A DNA stretch of 64,000 nt from Flavobacterium quisquiliarum (GCF_019308285.1 NZ_WWEM01000009.1:141795-205794), one strand, 5' to 3'; shown: positions 7,627 to 17,056, counted from the first letter of the stretch. Notes: generated by a model not told the origin, from the letters alone. Numbers and translations: made by a program.

Positions 7627-8517
7627 ATGAAAATTACAATCACAGGTTCTTTAGGGAACATCAGCAAACCATTAGCTACGGAGCTAATACACAAAGGACA
7701 TTCAGTTACCATAATCACAAGTAGTCCTGAAAGAAAAGAAGAAATTGAAACACTTGGAGCAGAAACTGCTATTGGTTCCGTTGAAGATATTACTTTCTTA
7801 ACTGAGACTTTTAAAGGTTCAGAGGCCGTATATTGTATGATACCTCGTGCCAATTATTTCGACCCAAATCTTGATTTAGATGCCTTTACCCGTAAAATTG
7901 GAAATAATTACGCCGAAGCTATCCAAAAATCGGGTGTGAAAAGAGTTGTTTTCTTAAGCAGTATTGGTGCGCATTTAAAGCAAAATTCAGGAATTATTCA
8001 GCGTTATAATGAAATTGAATCTGTTTTAAACACACTTTCTGATGTTTCGATAACATTTATGCGCCCAACTTCATTCTATTATAATTTACTGGCTTATATT
8101 CCGATGATTAAAAATCAGGGGATTATTGCTGCAAATTATGGAGCCGATCAATTAATTCCATGGGTTTCTCCAAATGATATTGCCGAAGCTATCGCTGAAG
8201 AATTAACCACTCCGCTTGAAGGAAGAAAAATTCGTTATGTTGCCAGTGAAGAATTAACTGGAAATGAAACGGTCAAAATTCTTGGAGAAGTGATTGGAAA
8301 ACCAGATTTAAAATGGGTTTTAATTAGTGACCAAGAAACTTTTGATGGTTTGGTTAGTATTGGAATGCAACCAAAAATTGCACAAGGTCTTGTAGAAATG
8401 TACGCTGCACTTTATAATGGTACTTTGGGAGAGGATTATTATAAAAACAGACCTTTAGAAATGGGAAAAACAAAACTTTCAGATTATGCGAAAGAATTTG
8501 CAGCAATCTATAATTAA
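7627..8517 (+). CDS. NmrA/YtfG-type NAD(P)-binding oxidoreductase
   Basis: 296 residues, an atypical SDR. The N-terminal Rossmann motif MKITITGSLGNISKPLATEL has a degenerate GxxGxxG. VKRVVFLSSIGAH and FMRPTSFYYNL follow, matching NmrA-like NAD(P)H-binding proteins such as YtfG. These bind NAD(P)H and act as quinone reductases or redox sensors. The AraC-family regulator 20 bases downstream probably belongs to the same unit and may control it. Confidence 0.8.
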   Translation: MKITITGSLGNISKPLATELIHKGHSVTIITSSPERKEEIETLGAETAIGSVEDITFLTETFKGSEAVYCMIPRANYFDPNLDLDAFTRKIGNNYAEAIQKSGVKRVVFLSSIGAHLKQNSGIIQRYNEIESVLNTLSDVSITFMRPTSFYYNLLAYIPMIKNQGIIAANYGADQLIPWVSPNDIAEAIAEELTTPLEGRKIRYVASEELTGNETVKILGEVIGKPDLKWVLISDQETFDGLVSIGMQPKIAQGLVEMYAALYNGTLGEDYYKNRPLEMGKTKLSDYAKEFAAIYN

Positions 8518-8537
8518 TAATTAAGTATTTTTAGGTT

Positions 8538-9452
8538 ATGGCAAATAAACAACCACATAGAATAAAAAGCATAAGCGAATTTCATGAGTTTCGAGATTTG
8601 CCAAAACCTGAACATCCGTTGGTAAGTGTTTACAATTTTGAACATATTAAATACCTTAATGAAGAAGAACCAAAAAGTCTAATTCTTGATTTTTATTCCA
8701 TCGCACTCAAAAGAAATGCGAATGCCAAAATGCGTTATGGTCAGCAGGAATATGACTTTAAAGAAGGCGTTTTATTATTTATTGCTCCAGGTCAGGTGTT
8801 TTCTATTGAAGGAAATGCCGAATTACAGCATACGGGATATTCGTTACTAATTCATCCTGATTTTTTATGGAATACTCCTCTTGCACAAAAAATAAAACAA
8901 TATGAATACTTTGGATATGTTGTGCATGAAGCATTACACTTGTCTGATAAAGAAGAAAAAATGATTATTGATATCATGAAAAATATTCAGCACGAATATC
9001 AGTCTAATATTGATAAATTTAGTCAGGACGTGATTATTGCACAAATTGATTTGCTACTCACTTATTCTGAACGTTTTTATAACAGACAATTTATAACCCG
9101 AAAAATAAATAATCATGAAATTTTAGCTCATCTAGAAAAACTCCTCGAAGATTTTTTCAATACTAAATCCCTTACCAGAAAAGGGCTCCCAACTGTAAAT
9201 TATATTGCAGAAAATTTAAATGTTTCTCCAAATTATTTAAGCGGATTATTAAAACATCTTACTGGACAAAGTACACAGCAACACATCCATAATAAATTGA
9301 TTGAAAAGGCAAAAGAGAAGCTTTCCACTACAAATTTGTCTATTAGCGAAATTGCTTTCGAATTAGGTTTTGAGCATCAACAGTCCTTCAGCAAATTATT
9401 TAAGACAAAGACAAATTCTTCTCCATTAGAATTCAGACAGTCATTTAATTAA
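8538..9452 (+). CDS. AraC-family transcriptional regulator
   Basis: 304 residues. The N-terminal part (about 30-190) is a cupin-like sensor domain typical of Bacteroidota AraC regulators. The C-terminal part (about 205-302) has two helix-turn-helix motifs: YIAENLNVSPNYLSGLLKH, and LSISEIAFELGFEHQQSFSK with the usual SPLEFR ending. It probably binds DNA near the preceding oxidoreductase gene. Confidence 0.9.
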   Translation: MANKQPHRIKSISEFHEFRDLPKPEHPLVSVYNFEHIKYLNEEEPKSLILDFYSIALKRNANAKMRYGQQEYDFKEGVLLFIAPGQVFSIEGNAELQHTGYSLLIHPDFLWNTPLAQKIKQYEYFGYVVHEALHLSDKEEKMIIDIMKNIQHEYQSNIDKFSQDVIIAQIDLLLTYSERFYNRQFITRKINNHEILAHLEKLLEDFFNTKSLTRKGLPTVNYIAENLNVSPNYLSGLLKHLTGQSTQQHIHNKLIEKAKEKLSTTNLSISEIAFELGFEHQQSFSKLFKTKTNSSPLEFRQSFN

Positions 9453-9518
9453 AAAAGAAACTTAGCTAAAAGTTTTCGAAAAATCTTCCTAAATTCGTTG
9501 TACTAAAAAACGAAACTT

Positions 9519-9932
9519 ATGAATCCACTTTTTAGAAACACTTTGGCAGTTCTTGCCGGTCTTGTTATTGGCAGCATTGTCAATATGAGCATTCTTTCAA
9601 TAAGTGGTTCTATAATTCCTCCACCAAACGGTGTAGATGTTACAACTGCAGAAGGTTTAAAAGCAAATATGCATTTGTTTGAATCTAAACATTTTCTTTT
9701 CCCTTTTCTCGCACACGCCATTGGAACTTTTGCCGGTGCATTGACAACCGCTTTAATTGCTGTTTCAAACAAAACGAAACTGGCCTTTTTTATTGGGGCT
9801 TTCTTTTTGTTTGGAGGTATTGTAATGGTTTATACTTTGCCGTCTCCAGTTTGGTTTAGCATTATAGATTTAGTTTTCGCTTATCTTCCAACAACATATT
9901 TAGCTTCAAAAATTGCTATAAAAAAGAAATAA
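9519..9932 (+). CDS. Small inner-membrane protein
   Basis: 137 residues with four hydrophobic segments (about 8-30, 63-80, 87-105 and 110-130) and a short soluble loop. It is a conserved Bacteroidota membrane protein of unknown role. A -7-like TAAATTCG (9490-9497) lies 22 bases before the start. The next gene follows after 2 bases, so the two are cotranscribed and probably work together. Confidence 0.6.
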   Translation: MNPLFRNTLAVLAGLVIGSIVNMSILSISGSIIPPPNGVDVTTAEGLKANMHLFESKHFLFPFLAHAIGTFAGALTTALIAVSNKTKLAFFIGAFFLFGGIVMVYTLPSPVWFSIIDLVFAYLPTTYLASKIAIKKK

Positions 9933-9934
9933 TT

Positions 9935-10147
9935 ATGACTACTCAATCTTCTATAAAACCAGCTAAAAAATGCTACGAACATCTTGGTGGCAAACTTGGT
10001 GAATTACTTTTGGAAAACTTTGCCGAGAAAAAATGGATTGCTAAAAAATCTGTTTCAGACAAACATTTTTATATAACCGAATTGGGAGAAAAAGAATTCA
10101 CTAAACTAGGAATAGACCTTTCAAAAATCAAATCGGAGGCCATTTAA
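9935..10147 (+). CDS. Stand-alone C-terminal domain of an ArsR-type regulator
   Basis: 70 residues. KPAKKCYEHLGGKLGELLLE followed by an aromatic turn and YITELGEKEFTKLGIDLSKI corresponds to the C-terminal domain of a class of ArsR/SmtB-like regulators (typically KPARTCYDHLAGKLG ... LTxxGxxxLxxLGID). The N-terminal winged-helix DNA-binding domain is absent, and the upstream DNA encodes a membrane protein instead. It could be a remnant or a free effector-binding domain. Confidence 0.6.
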   Translation: MTTQSSIKPAKKCYEHLGGKLGELLLENFAEKKWIAKKSVSDKHFYITELGEKEFTKLGIDLSKIKSEAI

Positions 10148-10227
10148 TTTTATAAAATTCAATGCCTTTTCTGCAATAATTATAGCGCTGAATTTCATAC
10201 CTTAGTTTGCTTTAAAATCATTGAATT

Positions 10228-10596
10228 ATGACTAAGAAAGAAATCGCTAGAAACTTCCTGAACCTTGCCGCAAAAGGTCACCCTCACGAAGGTTTTCGAT
10301 TATATGTCGGAAAGAATTTCAAACATCATAACGCGCATTTCAAAGGCGATGCACAAACTTTGATGCTCGCCATGGAAGAATCGGCCAGAACAAATCCGAA
10401 TAAGATTTTTAAAATTCATCATATACTTGAAGACGAAAATTTGGTTGCAGTACATTCGCACCTAAAACAAAGTCCTGCAGATATTGGTTTTGCTGTAGTT
10501 CACATCCTAAAATTCAAAGATGATAAAATCGTTGAACTTTGGGATTTAGGACAGCCAATTCCGAAAGAAACTATTAACGAAAATGGAATGTTTTAA
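10228..10596 (+). CDS. SnoaL/NTF2-like protein
   Basis: 122 residues, a compact NTF2-fold protein: KEIARNFLNLAAKGHPHEGF, YVGKNFKHHNAHFKGD, a middle helix and FAVVHILKFKDDKIVELWDL near the end. Proteins of this type are often called SnoaL-like or predicted SnoaL polyketide cyclases. The substrate is unknown. Likely cytoplasmic. Confidence 0.75.
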   Translation: MTKKEIARNFLNLAAKGHPHEGFRLYVGKNFKHHNAHFKGDAQTLMLAMEESARTNPNKIFKIHHILEDENLVAVHSHLKQSPADIGFAVVHILKFKDDKIVELWDLGQPIPKETINENGMF

Positions 10597-10615
10597 TTTA
10601 TAATTTTAGTGATCA

Positions 10616-10746
10616 GTGTTCAGTTTTTTAGTGGTCAGTCAAATTAGCACTGAATAATGAAACTAAAGATTGAGACTAAAAACTTAAATACTGAACACTA
10701 AAAAACTGAACACCGAATACTAAAAAAACTGAACACTGAACACTAA
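10616..10746. repeat. ACTGAACACTAAA repeat block with 18-bp inverted arms
   Basis: GTGTTCAGTTTTTTAGTG (10616-10633) is the exact reverse complement of 10696-10713. The unit ACTGAACACTAAA then recurs up to the ATG at 10747, so the repeat directly abuts a start codon. It contains no coding sequence. Confidence 0.75.
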
Positions 10747-11778
10747 ATGAACTTTATTCCTAAAATCTCCTTATTATTACTTTTTATTCTTTCAAGCTGT
10801 CATTCATCAGCACAAAAAAAAGACGATTATCAAAAAAGCATTGACAGCTTAATTCAAAATGCTACCAATCCAGTTTTTAATGGCGTTGTTTTGATTTCAA
10901 AAAATGGAAAAACAGTATATTCAAAAGCTAAAGGATATTCAAATTTTGAGACTAAAAAACCTTTGACGTTGGACAGTCAATTTGAAATTATGTCACTTAC
11001 CCGACAAATTACGGCAGCTTTGATTTTGAAAGAAGTTGAAAAAGGTAAAATTAATCTTCATACTCCAATAAAAAAATACCTTCCCAATTTAAAACAAACC
11101 TGGGCAGATACTATAACAATTCATCAGTTATTGAATCATTCGCATGGAATCACTGATTTACAAAAACCTTTGCTTTTTAAACCTGGAAGTGATTTTAAAT
11201 ATGGAAATGAAGGCTATCCAATACTAGGTCAGATTCTTGAATCTGTATCCCAAAAAAGCTATTCAGAACTGGCTAATGATTTGTTTAAAAAGCTTAAAAT
11301 GAACAATACCTTTTGTTACTCACAAGATAAGGACAGGAATTTAGTTACTGGATATATGAATAATGGTGGTACTTTAGAAAAAGCGGAGAATAATTTAATC
11401 TCACCTTACAAAGTACCTTCTAGCGGTCTTATTTCTACTGTTAATGATCTTTTAATCTGGAATAATAACCTTCACAAAGGAAAAATTCTCAAACCCGAAT
11501 CATACAAATTGATGACATCGTATACGATTAAAAATCAACATAATTTCTTTGGAAAAGAGAAAGAAGGCTATGGTTATGGTTTAAGAATTATTGAAAAAGA
11601 ACCTATAAAATATTTTGGCCATACTGGTCTTGGTAACGGATTTTCTGCTGTAAATTTGTATTTCCCCGAAAGCGACGTCAGCATGATTGTTTTAGAAAAT
11701 CAGATGCCTGAAGATTCTAATTTGTTTTATGCATCAGAATTTAAAATCAAAAACATTCTTTTAAAAGTGACTTATTAA
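10747..11778 (+). CDS. Class C beta-lactamase-like serine hydrolase lipoprotein with altered SxxK motif
   Basis: 343 residues. The lipobox LSSC (Cys18) predicts a lipoprotein. The beta-lactamase/PBP4 family fold is clear, with the Tyr motif YGN (152-154) and the third motif HTG (292-294). The first motif reads S83-L-T-R86 where the family has SxxK, so the catalytic lysine is replaced by arginine. The codon at 11002 is CGA. The protein may be inactive or use an altered mechanism. It starts a run of three genes with small or no gaps. Confidence 0.85.
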   Translation: MNFIPKISLLLLFILSSCHSSAQKKDDYQKSIDSLIQNATNPVFNGVVLISKNGKTVYSKAKGYSNFETKKPLTLDSQFEIMSLTRQITAALILKEVEKGKINLHTPIKKYLPNLKQTWADTITIHQLLNHSHGITDLQKPLLFKPGSDFKYGNEGYPILGQILESVSQKSYSELANDLFKKLKMNNTFCYSQDKDRNLVTGYMNNGGTLEKAENNLISPYKVPSSGLISTVNDLLIWNNNLHKGKILKPESYKLMTSYTIKNQHNFFGKEKEGYGYGLRIIEKEPIKYFGHTGLGNGFSAVNLYFPESDVSMIVLENQMPEDSNLFYASEFKIKNILLKVTY

Positions 11779-11796
11779 ATAAAAAATAAACGCAAA

Positions 11797-12219
11797 ATGG
11801 CTGTCAATAAAACTACTGAAACTACAAACAGCGTTACAGATTTTATTAATGCTGTCGAAAACGAAGTCAAAAGAAACGATGCTTTTGAGCTTCTTAAAAT
11901 TATACAGGAAATAACTGGTTTTGAGCCCAAAATGTGGGGACCAAGCATCATTGGTTTCGGAAGTTATCATTACAAATATGACAGCGGACATGAGGGCGAC
12001 GCGCCTTTAGCAGGTTTTTCGCCAAGAAAAACAGCAATGACAGTTTATTTTTATCTGCCTGAAAAAGAAAGAGAAGAACTTTTACCAAAACTAGGAAAAC
12101 ATACTTCCTCTAAAGCTTGTATTTACATTAAAAAATTAGCTGATATCGATATGGAGATCTTAAAAAAGATAATTTTACTTTCGGTTGACTGCACTCAAAA
12201 ATTATATCCCTCCAAATAA
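11797..12219 (+). CDS. DUF1801 domain protein
   Basis: 140 residues, cytoplasmic. TDFINAVENEVKRNDAFELLKIIQEITG is followed by KMWGPSIIGFGSYHYKYDSG, a typical DUF1801 signature, and a C-terminal ADIDMEILKKII helix. It ends one base before the next start codon, which suggests an operon with the MBL hydrolase. This is the second DUF1801-type gene in the window. Confidence 0.8.
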   Translation: MAVNKTTETTNSVTDFINAVENEVKRNDAFELLKIIQEITGFEPKMWGPSIIGFGSYHYKYDSGHEGDAPLAGFSPRKTAMTVYFYLPEKEREELLPKLGKHTSSKACIYIKKLADIDMEILKKIILLSVDCTQKLYPSK

Positions 12220-13323
12220 ATGATTACATTTTTAATTCTATTAGCGCTAATAGCACTTGCCCTTTACCGATTTTTGGAACATCCAAAATTTGGAAAAGCC
12301 CCTTCTGGCGAAAGACTGAATTTAATTCAGAAATCGCCTCAATATAAAAACGGAAAATTCGAAAATCAGAGTTTTACTCCCGATCTTGCTGAAGGCGCAA
12401 GTATGGCTGGAGTTTTACTTGAATTTTTCTTCAAAAAAGTAGATCGAAAAATTCCATCCGATTTAATTCCGTCCATAAAAACCAATTTACATGAACTTCC
12501 AATTGATGAAGATGTTTTGGTTTGGTTTGGGCATTCATCATATTTTATTCAGCTGGCAGGAAAACGTTTTCTGATTGATCCTGTTTTTAGCGGAAATGCC
12601 TCTCCTATTCCAGGCACTACAAAATCATTCAAAGGAAGTGACATTTACACTGTTGATGATCTTCCGGAAATTGATTATTTATTGATTACACACGATCATT
12701 ATGATCATCTAGATTACGATACGATTCTGAAATTAAAACCTAAAACAAAAAAAATAATCACAGCTCTTGGAGTTGGTTCACATTTTGAGTTCTGGGGATT
12801 TCCATCTGAAAATATTATGGAAAAAGATTGGTTTTCTACAATCGAATTAGATGAGAATCTAACACTTTATACAGCACCATCTAGACATTTCTCTGGTAGA
12901 AGTTTCAAAAGATGCAACACGCTTTGGACATCTTTCATTTTAGAAACTAAAGATTTTAAAATGTATCTGGGCGGAGACAGCGGTTATGATAAACATTTTG
13001 CAGAAATAGGCGAAAAATATGGTCCGTTTGATGTTGCTTTATTGGACAATGGTCAATACAACGAAAAATGGAAATATATTCACAATATGCCAGAAGACGT
13101 TATAAAAGCCATGAAAGACCTAAAATCAAAGAGAGTATTTCCAGTTCATTCGTCTAAATTTGCCCTTTCCCTTCATTCCTGGGATGCGCCTTTAATCAAA
13201 GTAACCGAACTGAATAGTTTAAGCGAAAATCCTGTTCCGTTAATAACTCCAATGATTGGCGAAAAAGTAGAGCTTAAAAACGAAAAACAGGAATTTAAAC
13301 AATGGTGGAAAGGAGTTCATTAA
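12220..13323 (+). CDS. MBL-fold metallo-hydrolase (NAPE-PLD/UlaG-like)
   Basis: 367 residues. An N-terminal hydrophobic helix (about 1-17) anchors the protein. The metal motif THDHYDHLD (157-165) gives His158, His160, Asp162 and His163. Further ligands are likely His in SRHFSGR, Asp in GGDSGYD and the late PVHSSKF. VWFGHSSYFIQLAGKRFLID is typical of the membrane-anchored lipid-phosphodiesterase-like branch (NAPE-PLD, RomA). The substrate is unknown. The start directly follows the DUF1801 stop. Confidence 0.85.
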   Translation: MITFLILLALIALALYRFLEHPKFGKAPSGERLNLIQKSPQYKNGKFENQSFTPDLAEGASMAGVLLEFFFKKVDRKIPSDLIPSIKTNLHELPIDEDVLVWFGHSSYFIQLAGKRFLIDPVFSGNASPIPGTTKSFKGSDIYTVDDLPEIDYLLITHDHYDHLDYDTILKLKPKTKKIITALGVGSHFEFWGFPSENIMEKDWFSTIELDENLTLYTAPSRHFSGRSFKRCNTLWTSFILETKDFKMYLGGDSGYDKHFAEIGEKYGPFDVALLDNGQYNEKWKYIHNMPEDVIKAMKDLKSKRVFPVHSSKFALSLHSWDAPLIKVTELNSLSENPVPLITPMIGEKVELKNEKQEFKQWWKGVH

Positions 13324-13379
13324 TTTTGAATGGTATATTGTGAAATGCAACTTGAAACTTCAAACAAAGAAACCTAAAA

Positions 13380-14504
13380 ATGAACCTAAAAAACCTCATA
13401 CTAACCATAACCTTTCTTTTAAGCTGTAATCTATTTTCCCAGAACACTTACGTCTTTTTAGGATCATACAATCGTGATAAATCGGCAGAAGCGATTCAGG
13501 TATATCAATTGGATACTTTAAACGGAAAATTGACGAAATTTACTTCCGTTAACAATGTTATCAATCCTTCTTATTTAACGGTTTCACCAAACGGAAAATA
13601 CGTTTATGCCTGCACTGACACCAAAACACCAAATGCAGGAAGTATAAGCAGTTTTGAATTTAATACTGAAAATAAAAGTCTGACATTTTTAAACAGTCAG
13701 CAAAGTGGCGGCGAAAACCCTGTTTACGTTTCAGTTCATAAAAGCGGAAAATGGATTACCAATGCGAATTATACAGAAGGAAGTGTTTCTGTTTTTCCTA
13801 TTTTAGAAAATGGCAAAATTGACTCGATTGCGCAGAATTTTCAATATATGGATGGAAGTACTCATAAAGAAAGACAAACCAGATCACACGTTCATTCGGC
13901 TGTATTTTCTCCTCAGTATGATTATTTATTTTTGCCCGATTTAGGAGCCGATAAAATTCGCTGTTATGCTTTTGATGAAAATCAGAAAAAGCCTTTAGTG
14001 GAAACGAAAAATCCATTCACAAAAACCGATTTAGAAGCTGGTCCCAGACATTTTACTTTTCATCCAAATCAAAAATATGGATATTGTATTGAAGAAATGG
14101 CTGGGCAAATCAGTGTTTACAAATATGAAAATGGTGTTTTGAATAAAATCCAGCGTATTGCGACACATCCAGATAAAATAAAAGAAGGTTTTGAAAGTTC
14201 TGATGTTCATATTTCACCAGACGGAAAATTTCTTTATGCCACAAATCGAGGAAAAGAAAACAACATTACCATTTTTTCTATCGACGAAAACGGATTATTG
14301 AAAAACATTGGTTATCAATCTACTTTAGGAAAACATCCGCGAGTTTTTGCTATTGACGAAAGTGGAAATTTTTTAGTTGCATCAAATGTTCAAACAGGAA
14401 ATGTAATTGTTTTTAAAAGAGACCCAAAAACGGGATTATTGAAGAAAACTGGAAAAGAAATTAAGATGCAAGATGTTTCTTGTGTGCAAATTAAAAGGAT
14501 TTAA
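13380..14504 (+). CDS. Lactonase-family beta-propeller, exported
   Basis: 374 residues with a signal peptide ending near FSQ. The mature part is a seven-bladed propeller of the 6-phosphogluconolactonase/carboxymuconate cyclase family: NPSYLTVSPNGKYVYAC, a conserved HVHSAVFSP, GPRHFTFHPNQKYGY and SDVHISPDGKFLYATNRG. It is predicted periplasmic, so it is not obviously part of the cytoplasmic pentose phosphate pathway. The real substrate is uncertain. Confidence 0.85.
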   Translation: MNLKNLILTITFLLSCNLFSQNTYVFLGSYNRDKSAEAIQVYQLDTLNGKLTKFTSVNNVINPSYLTVSPNGKYVYACTDTKTPNAGSISSFEFNTENKSLTFLNSQQSGGENPVYVSVHKSGKWITNANYTEGSVSVFPILENGKIDSIAQNFQYMDGSTHKERQTRSHVHSAVFSPQYDYLFLPDLGADKIRCYAFDENQKKPLVETKNPFTKTDLEAGPRHFTFHPNQKYGYCIEEMAGQISVYKYENGVLNKIQRIATHPDKIKEGFESSDVHISPDGKFLYATNRGKENNITIFSIDENGLLKNIGYQSTLGKHPRVFAIDESGNFLVASNVQTGNVIVFKRDPKTGLLKKTGKEIKMQDVSCVQIKRI

Positions 14505-14554
14505 TTTTTTCATTCTGACAAACTAACCAAAAAGAAACCACAAAAACTATAAAA

Positions 14555-15079
14555 ATGACAACATCCAATTTCAATTTACAGCCTGATATTTTAGAAAATG
14601 AAATCACAAAATTAATTCCGTTAGAAGAAAAACATTTTGAGGAATTGTTCAAAGTTGCCTCAGATCCCTTAATTTGGGAACAACATCCTTCAAAGGACAG
14701 ATATCATAGAGAAGGTTTTACTGCTTTTTTTGAAATGGCAATAAATTCAAAAGGTTCATTTTTAATTCTTGATAAACAAACAAACGAAATAATAGGCACA
14801 ACTCGTTTTTATGAGTACAATCCCGAAAAATCTAGTGTTGCAATTGGATATACTTTTTTGGCTCGAAAATTTTGGGGTGGTCCTTACAATAAATCAAATA
14901 AAAAGCTTTTGATTGATTATGCCTTTCAGCATGTTGATTCCATATTTTTTCATGTGGGAGCCGAAAACTTCCGTTCTCAAAAAGCAGTCCTAAAACTTGG
15001 AGCTGAAAAGGTAAGAGACATGATTCTAACAGCAAATGGAATTGATATGCCTTATTTTGAATATGAATTAAAAAAGTAA
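14555..15079 (+). CDS. GNAT-family N-acetyltransferase
   Basis: 174 residues. The GNAT fold is visible: TKLIPLEEKHFEELFKVASD, a central strand pair EIIGTTRFYEYNPEKSSVAI, GYTFLARKFWGG in place of the usual acetyl-CoA loop, and a C-terminal VGAENFRSQKAVLKLGAEKV. It resembles RimJ/RimL-type enzymes. The acceptor substrate is unknown. Confidence 0.85.
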   Translation: MTTSNFNLQPDILENEITKLIPLEEKHFEELFKVASDPLIWEQHPSKDRYHREGFTAFFEMAINSKGSFLILDKQTNEIIGTTRFYEYNPEKSSVAIGYTFLARKFWGGPYNKSNKKLLIDYAFQHVDSIFFHVGAENFRSQKAVLKLGAEKVRDMILTANGIDMPYFEYELKK

Positions 15080-15145
15080 TAGGTTAAAGGTTATATGTTA
15101 GGAATTTGTACCATTAACCTTTAATTCATAATAAATAACAAAAAA

Positions 15146-15727
15146 ATGAAAAGAATTACAGTATTCTGTGCCTCTAGTTTTGGTACAGAAAAAATATATG
15201 AAGAACAAGCAATTGCTTTAGGGAAAACACTTGCAGAACAAAATATTGAATTAGTTTACGGAGGTGCCAATGTTGGCTTGATGGGTGCTGTTGCAGATGG
15301 CGCATTGAATGCTGGCGGAAAAGTAATTGGTGTGCTGCCTAACTTTTTGAGATCAAAAGAAATCGCACATCAAGGTTTAACTGAATTGATTTTGGTAGAA
15401 AGCATGCATGAAAGAAAAACCAAAATGAATGATTTGTGCGACGGTGTAATTGCGTTGCCTGGAGGTTTTGGAACTCTTGAAGAGCTTTTCGAAATGCTGA
15501 CATGGGCACAATTGGGACTTCATAAAAAACCGATAGCAATTTTAAATGTAGATGGCTATTATGACTCGCTTATAGAATTACTAAAAACTATGACCACTAA
15601 AGGTTTACTCAAAGAAACTAACAGAGAAATGCTTTTGATAAGCGATAACATCGATGATTTGTTACTTAAAATGAGAAATTATACGCCACCCACAGTTGGC
15701 AAATGGATTGAAAAAGATAAGGTTTAA
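15146..15727 (+). CDS. LOG-family protein (cytokinin riboside 5'-monophosphate phosphoribohydrolase)
   Basis: 193 residues, TIGR00730 family. It has a Rossmann-like N-terminus with YGGANVGLMGAVADG (38-52), the conserved Arg90 in MHERK and the signature PGGFGTLEELFE (105-116). LOG enzymes hydrolyse N6-substituted AMP to a free base and ribose 5-phosphate; in bacteria the natural substrate is often plain AMP or unknown. Cytoplasmic, monocistronic. Confidence 0.9.
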   Translation: MKRITVFCASSFGTEKIYEEQAIALGKTLAEQNIELVYGGANVGLMGAVADGALNAGGKVIGVLPNFLRSKEIAHQGLTELILVESMHERKTKMNDLCDGVIALPGGFGTLEELFEMLTWAQLGLHKKPIAILNVDGYYDSLIELLKTMTTKGLLKETNREMLLISDNIDDLLLKMRNYTPPTVGKWIEKDKV

Positions 15728-15736
15728 AAAAGTTTT

Positions 15737-15772
15737 TTTGAGATTATTTAAATGAAATTTCTTATATATTTG
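15737..15772 (+). promoter_or_regulatory. Bacteroidota promoter of the beta-barrel gene
   Basis: TTTG at 15737-15740 and a perfect -7 box TATATTTG at 15765-15772, separated by 24 bases. The ATG is 43 bases downstream. Confidence 0.65.
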
Positions 15773-15815
15773 CCCGCGAATAACATTTAAAAACAAAATT
15801 TCAAATTAACCAAAA

Positions 15816-17000
15816 ATGATTAAAAAACTAACTTTATTAATTTTATTTACTTTCTTAAGCTTTCACTCTTATTCTCAAATTGTTTTCGAAAAAGCCTACT
15901 ACATTGATAACAACAACACAAAAGTTAACTGTTTGATTAGAAATCAGGACTGGATAAAGACACCTAAAGAATTCCAATATAAACTTACAGAAACTGAACA
16001 ACCACAAACTTTAACCATTCAACAAGTCAAAGAATTTGGTTTTGAAAACGACACAAAATATCAGAGATATACTGTAAACATTGATAAATCCAGTGAAATT
16101 ATGCGTAACATGAGTTATGTTAAAAATCCTGAATTCAATGAAGAAACATTATTTTTAAAGGTCTTAGTTGAAGGAAAAGCAAGTTTATACCAATATGATG
16201 AAAACGACCTAAAAAGATTCTTCTTTAAAACCGATGATGTAGCAATAACCCAATTAGTTTATAAAAGCTATAAGATAACTGAATTAGAAATTGGCCACAA
16301 CAACCATTATAAACAACAATTGGCAAATGCTTTAAAAGACAATTCTATCTCTGAAAAAAACATTAAGAATTTAACTTATAGTAAAGATAAATTAGTTGAG
16401 TTTTTTTCAAAATATAATCATTTAGTTGATCCAAAAGTTGCAACAACAGAGATTAAAGTAAAAAAAGATTTATTTAACTTAAATGTGCGAGCAGGAGTAA
16501 GTAATAGCAGTGTTAGTTTACAACATAAAAACATGCCTCTATATGATGCAGATTTTGGCAATAAAACACAACTAAGATTTGGTGTTGAAACTGAATTTAT
16601 TCTTGGTTTTAATAAAAACAAATGGGCTTTTATTATAGAACCAACTTATCAATTTTATGAAGAAGAAAAAACAATTAGAAACCACAATATGGCGATCAAT
16701 TATAAATCTATAGAACTGCCATTTGGAATTAGATACTACTCTTTCTTAAATACTAATTCTAAACTTTTCTTTAATTTTCAATATATAGTAGATTTTCAAC
16801 TAGGTTCGGAGATCAAATATCCACCATTTGGTGATTTTGACATCTCTACTAGAAATTCTTTTGCATTTGGAATTGGCTATAAATTTAAAGATAAATACAG
16901 TTTAGAATTTAGATATGTTACCAAAAAAATTCTTCAACATACTTCAATTAATGCCGATTTTACATCCACCTCGCTAGTTCTTGGCTATACGATATTTTAA
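15816..17000 (+). CDS. Outer-membrane beta-barrel protein, exported
   Basis: 394 residues with a signal peptide ending at SYSQ. The N-terminal half (about 25-200) is soluble and mixed. From about residue 215 to the end, alternating amphipathic strands (LNVRAGVSNSSV, KTQLRFGVETEFILGF, SIELPFGIRYYSFL, SFAFGIGYKFKDKYSLEFRY) end in a terminal Phe, typical of a PorT-type outer-membrane barrel. No ligand can be named. It has its own promoter and terminator. Confidence 0.75.
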   Translation: MIKKLTLLILFTFLSFHSYSQIVFEKAYYIDNNNTKVNCLIRNQDWIKTPKEFQYKLTETEQPQTLTIQQVKEFGFENDTKYQRYTVNIDKSSEIMRNMSYVKNPEFNEETLFLKVLVEGKASLYQYDENDLKRFFFKTDDVAITQLVYKSYKITELEIGHNNHYKQQLANALKDNSISEKNIKNLTYSKDKLVEFFSKYNHLVDPKVATTEIKVKKDLFNLNVRAGVSNSSVSLQHKNMPLYDADFGNKTQLRFGVETEFILGFNKNKWAFIIEPTYQFYEEEKTIRNHNMAINYKSIELPFGIRYYSFLNTNSKLFFNFQYIVDFQLGSEIKYPPFGDFDISTRNSFAFGIGYKFKDKYSLEFRYVTKKILQHTSINADFTSTSLVLGYTIF

Positions 17001-17022
17001 TTATGCATTCATAGAAACATAG

Positions 17023-17056
17023 ATCCAGACAAGAAAAAATTGTCTGGATTTTTTTT
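17023..17056 (+). terminator. Intrinsic terminator
   Basis: ATCCAGACAA (17023-17032) pairs with TTGTCTGGAT (17040-17049) and a T run follows. Confidence 0.9.

Noticed and set aside
12220..13323. Metallo-beta-lactamase resistance gene
   Set aside because: The membrane anchor and NAPE-PLD/UlaG-like motifs place it with phosphodiesterase-like hydrolases, not with class B beta-lactamases.
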